Assembly (NCBI GenBank): GCA_947456995.1
Contig: CANGVB010000170.1
Span: 1-7,447, forward strand
Origin: Bryobacteraceae bacterium
GTDB lineage: Bacteria; Acidobacteriota; Terriglobia; Bryobacterales; Bryobacteraceae
Direction: 5' to 3'
DNA length: 7,447 nucleotides
In this document: positions 6,991 to 7,447 of the stretch, in pieces
How positions within the stretch are numbered: the first letter of the stretch is position 1
Layout of the letters: each line of letters starts with the position of its first letter
Notes under the pieces: model-generated
The model's input: the letters and a program-made list of their open reading frames with translations, nothing else
Database searches by the model: none
Told to the model about the DNA's origin: nothing
Made by a program: the position numbers and the translations under genes

Positions 6991-7006
6991 CCTCGCTTAA
7001 GCTAGG
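6991..7006. repeat. 16-bp near-palindrome centred on GCTTAAGC
   Basis: CCTcGCTTAAGCtAGG is symmetric except for one mismatched pair. It directly follows the second CATTGAC repeat, 57 bases or more upstream of the phosphoesterase start. A small GGTGG-AAC-CCACC hairpin follows it. A transcription factor site is possible but unproven. Confidence 0.3.
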
Positions 7007-7179
7007 GTGGAACCCACCGCACGCCATTAGGCTTATCCGACGCCACCCGAAGATGGCCGATCTTGCTCACCGGCGTTGAAAACGAGTTAAGGTCCCGATG
7101 ACTTTGACTGTTGGATCAAATATTGAGGACCCGCCAAACAGCCAACGCACGCTCCACCTCAAGCATAGCCGATAACGGG

Positions 7180-7447
7180 CTAATTGCTGCCACGGCCGCG
7201 ATTTTTATCTGTAGATTGCTCGCGCTCGCGATTGAGCTCGACCATGTCGACGGGTTGAGAGAAGTCGCCGAGGAGGTGTTTGACGAAGTAGTCGGCGCGG
7301 AGCCAGAAGAAATAGCTTTGGGCGTCGGCATAGCCGTGACGCTTGCCGGGAATGACAAACAGGTCAAAGCGCTTGTTGGCCTTGATAAGGGCGTCGGCTA
7401 CGCGGAGGGTGGCAGCGGGGTGGACGTTATCGTCCATGTCGCCGGTG
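7180..7447 (-). CDS. S9-family serine peptidase (prolyl oligopeptidase/DPP IV type), C-terminal end
   Basis: The gene enters from beyond the right edge; only about the last 88 codons are in the window. The frame reads '[10 protein letters not shown]' at the edge, the S9 block in which the first Asp of 'DDN' (codon 7432-7434) is the catalytic acid. The catalytic His follows in 'GKRHGYA' (codon 7336-7338). The downstream '[15 protein letters not shown]' helix is the usual end of the alpha/beta-hydrolase domain in DPP IV-like members. A polar tail of about 20 residues rich in Arg, Glu and Asn closes the protein. The nucleophile Ser, the beta-propeller and any signal peptide are outside the window. 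Such enzymes cleave peptides after proline or alanine, often in the periplasm. An ATG at 7437 lies inside the catalytic block and is not a real start. Confidence 0.9.
   Translation of the reverse strand, partial: TGDMDDNVHPAATLRVADALIKANKRFDLFVIPGKRHGYADAQSYFFWLRADYFVKHLLGDFSQPVDMVELNREREQSTDKNRGRGSN

Larger units (their letters stand above)
6934..7179. other. Gene-free gap between the peptidase and phosphoesterase genes
   Basis: These 246 bases hold no credible ORF on either strand and no tRNA or recognised RNA family. No clear intrinsic terminator for the upstream peptidase gene is visible. The half next to the phosphoesterase gene contains the short repeats listed separately and probably carries its promoter. 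No close match to a -35/-10 pair or a -24/-12 element was found. Confidence 0.6.

Noticed and set aside
7021..7179. Possible structured RNA in the gap before the phosphoesterase gene
   Set aside because: I could find only four-base stems and no known RNA signature. A covariance-model search would be needed to say more.
7116..7367. Minus-strand ORF of 83 codons over the end of the peptidase gene
   Set aside because: It is in a different frame from the conserved S9 sequence and is low in complexity (Ser, Ala, Thr). I treat it as a shadow and leave the gap without a gene.

Overview
The window reads as chromosomal DNA from a GC-rich Gram-negative-type bacterium. The best guess is Acidobacteriota, in the Solibacter/Bryobacter area. 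The guess rests on the small exported protein with a 'PAGEY' motif, a type abundant in that phylum, together with an FHA-type sigma-54 activator and a large hybrid kinase. It is inference, because no rRNA or other marker gene is present. I see no mobile element, CRISPR array, tRNA or rRNA.

Left part (1-711, + strand): the C-terminal end of an SGNH/GDSL hydrolase is followed after 3 bases by a complete STAS-domain anti-sigma-factor antagonist. The STAS gene runs tail-to-tail into a sigma-54 enhancer-binding protein on the minus strand (691-2436), and the two coding regions overlap by 21 bases. The activator has an N-terminal FHA domain, a weak GAF-like middle, an AAA+ domain and a Fis-type helix-turn-helix.

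Centre (2437-3077): divergent from the activator is a small secreted protein gene (2579-2983) with a strong ribosome binding site and a Rho-independent terminator. Its upstream region holds a 10-of-12 match to the sigma-54 -24/-12 promoter with exact GG/GC spacing (2508-2523). A perfect 12-bp palindrome (2422-2433), at the activator's start codon, lies about 100 bp upstream of the predicted transcription start. Together these suggest a self-contained regulatory pair: the activator binds the palindrome and drives the secreted protein through sigma-54. This is the most interesting item in the window and is a prediction.

Right part (3076-7447, minus strand): in transcription order there is the C-terminal end of an S9-family serine peptidase (catalytic Asp and His visible), a 246-base gene-free gap with short repeats, a YmdB/TIGR00282-type metallophosphoesterase with all metal ligands, and, 57 bases further on, a 1004-residue membrane hybrid histidine kinase. 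The kinase has two PAS domains, a degenerate receiver and an intact receiver. The phosphoesterase and the kinase may be co-transcribed. No separate response regulator is present, so the kinase's output is not visible here.
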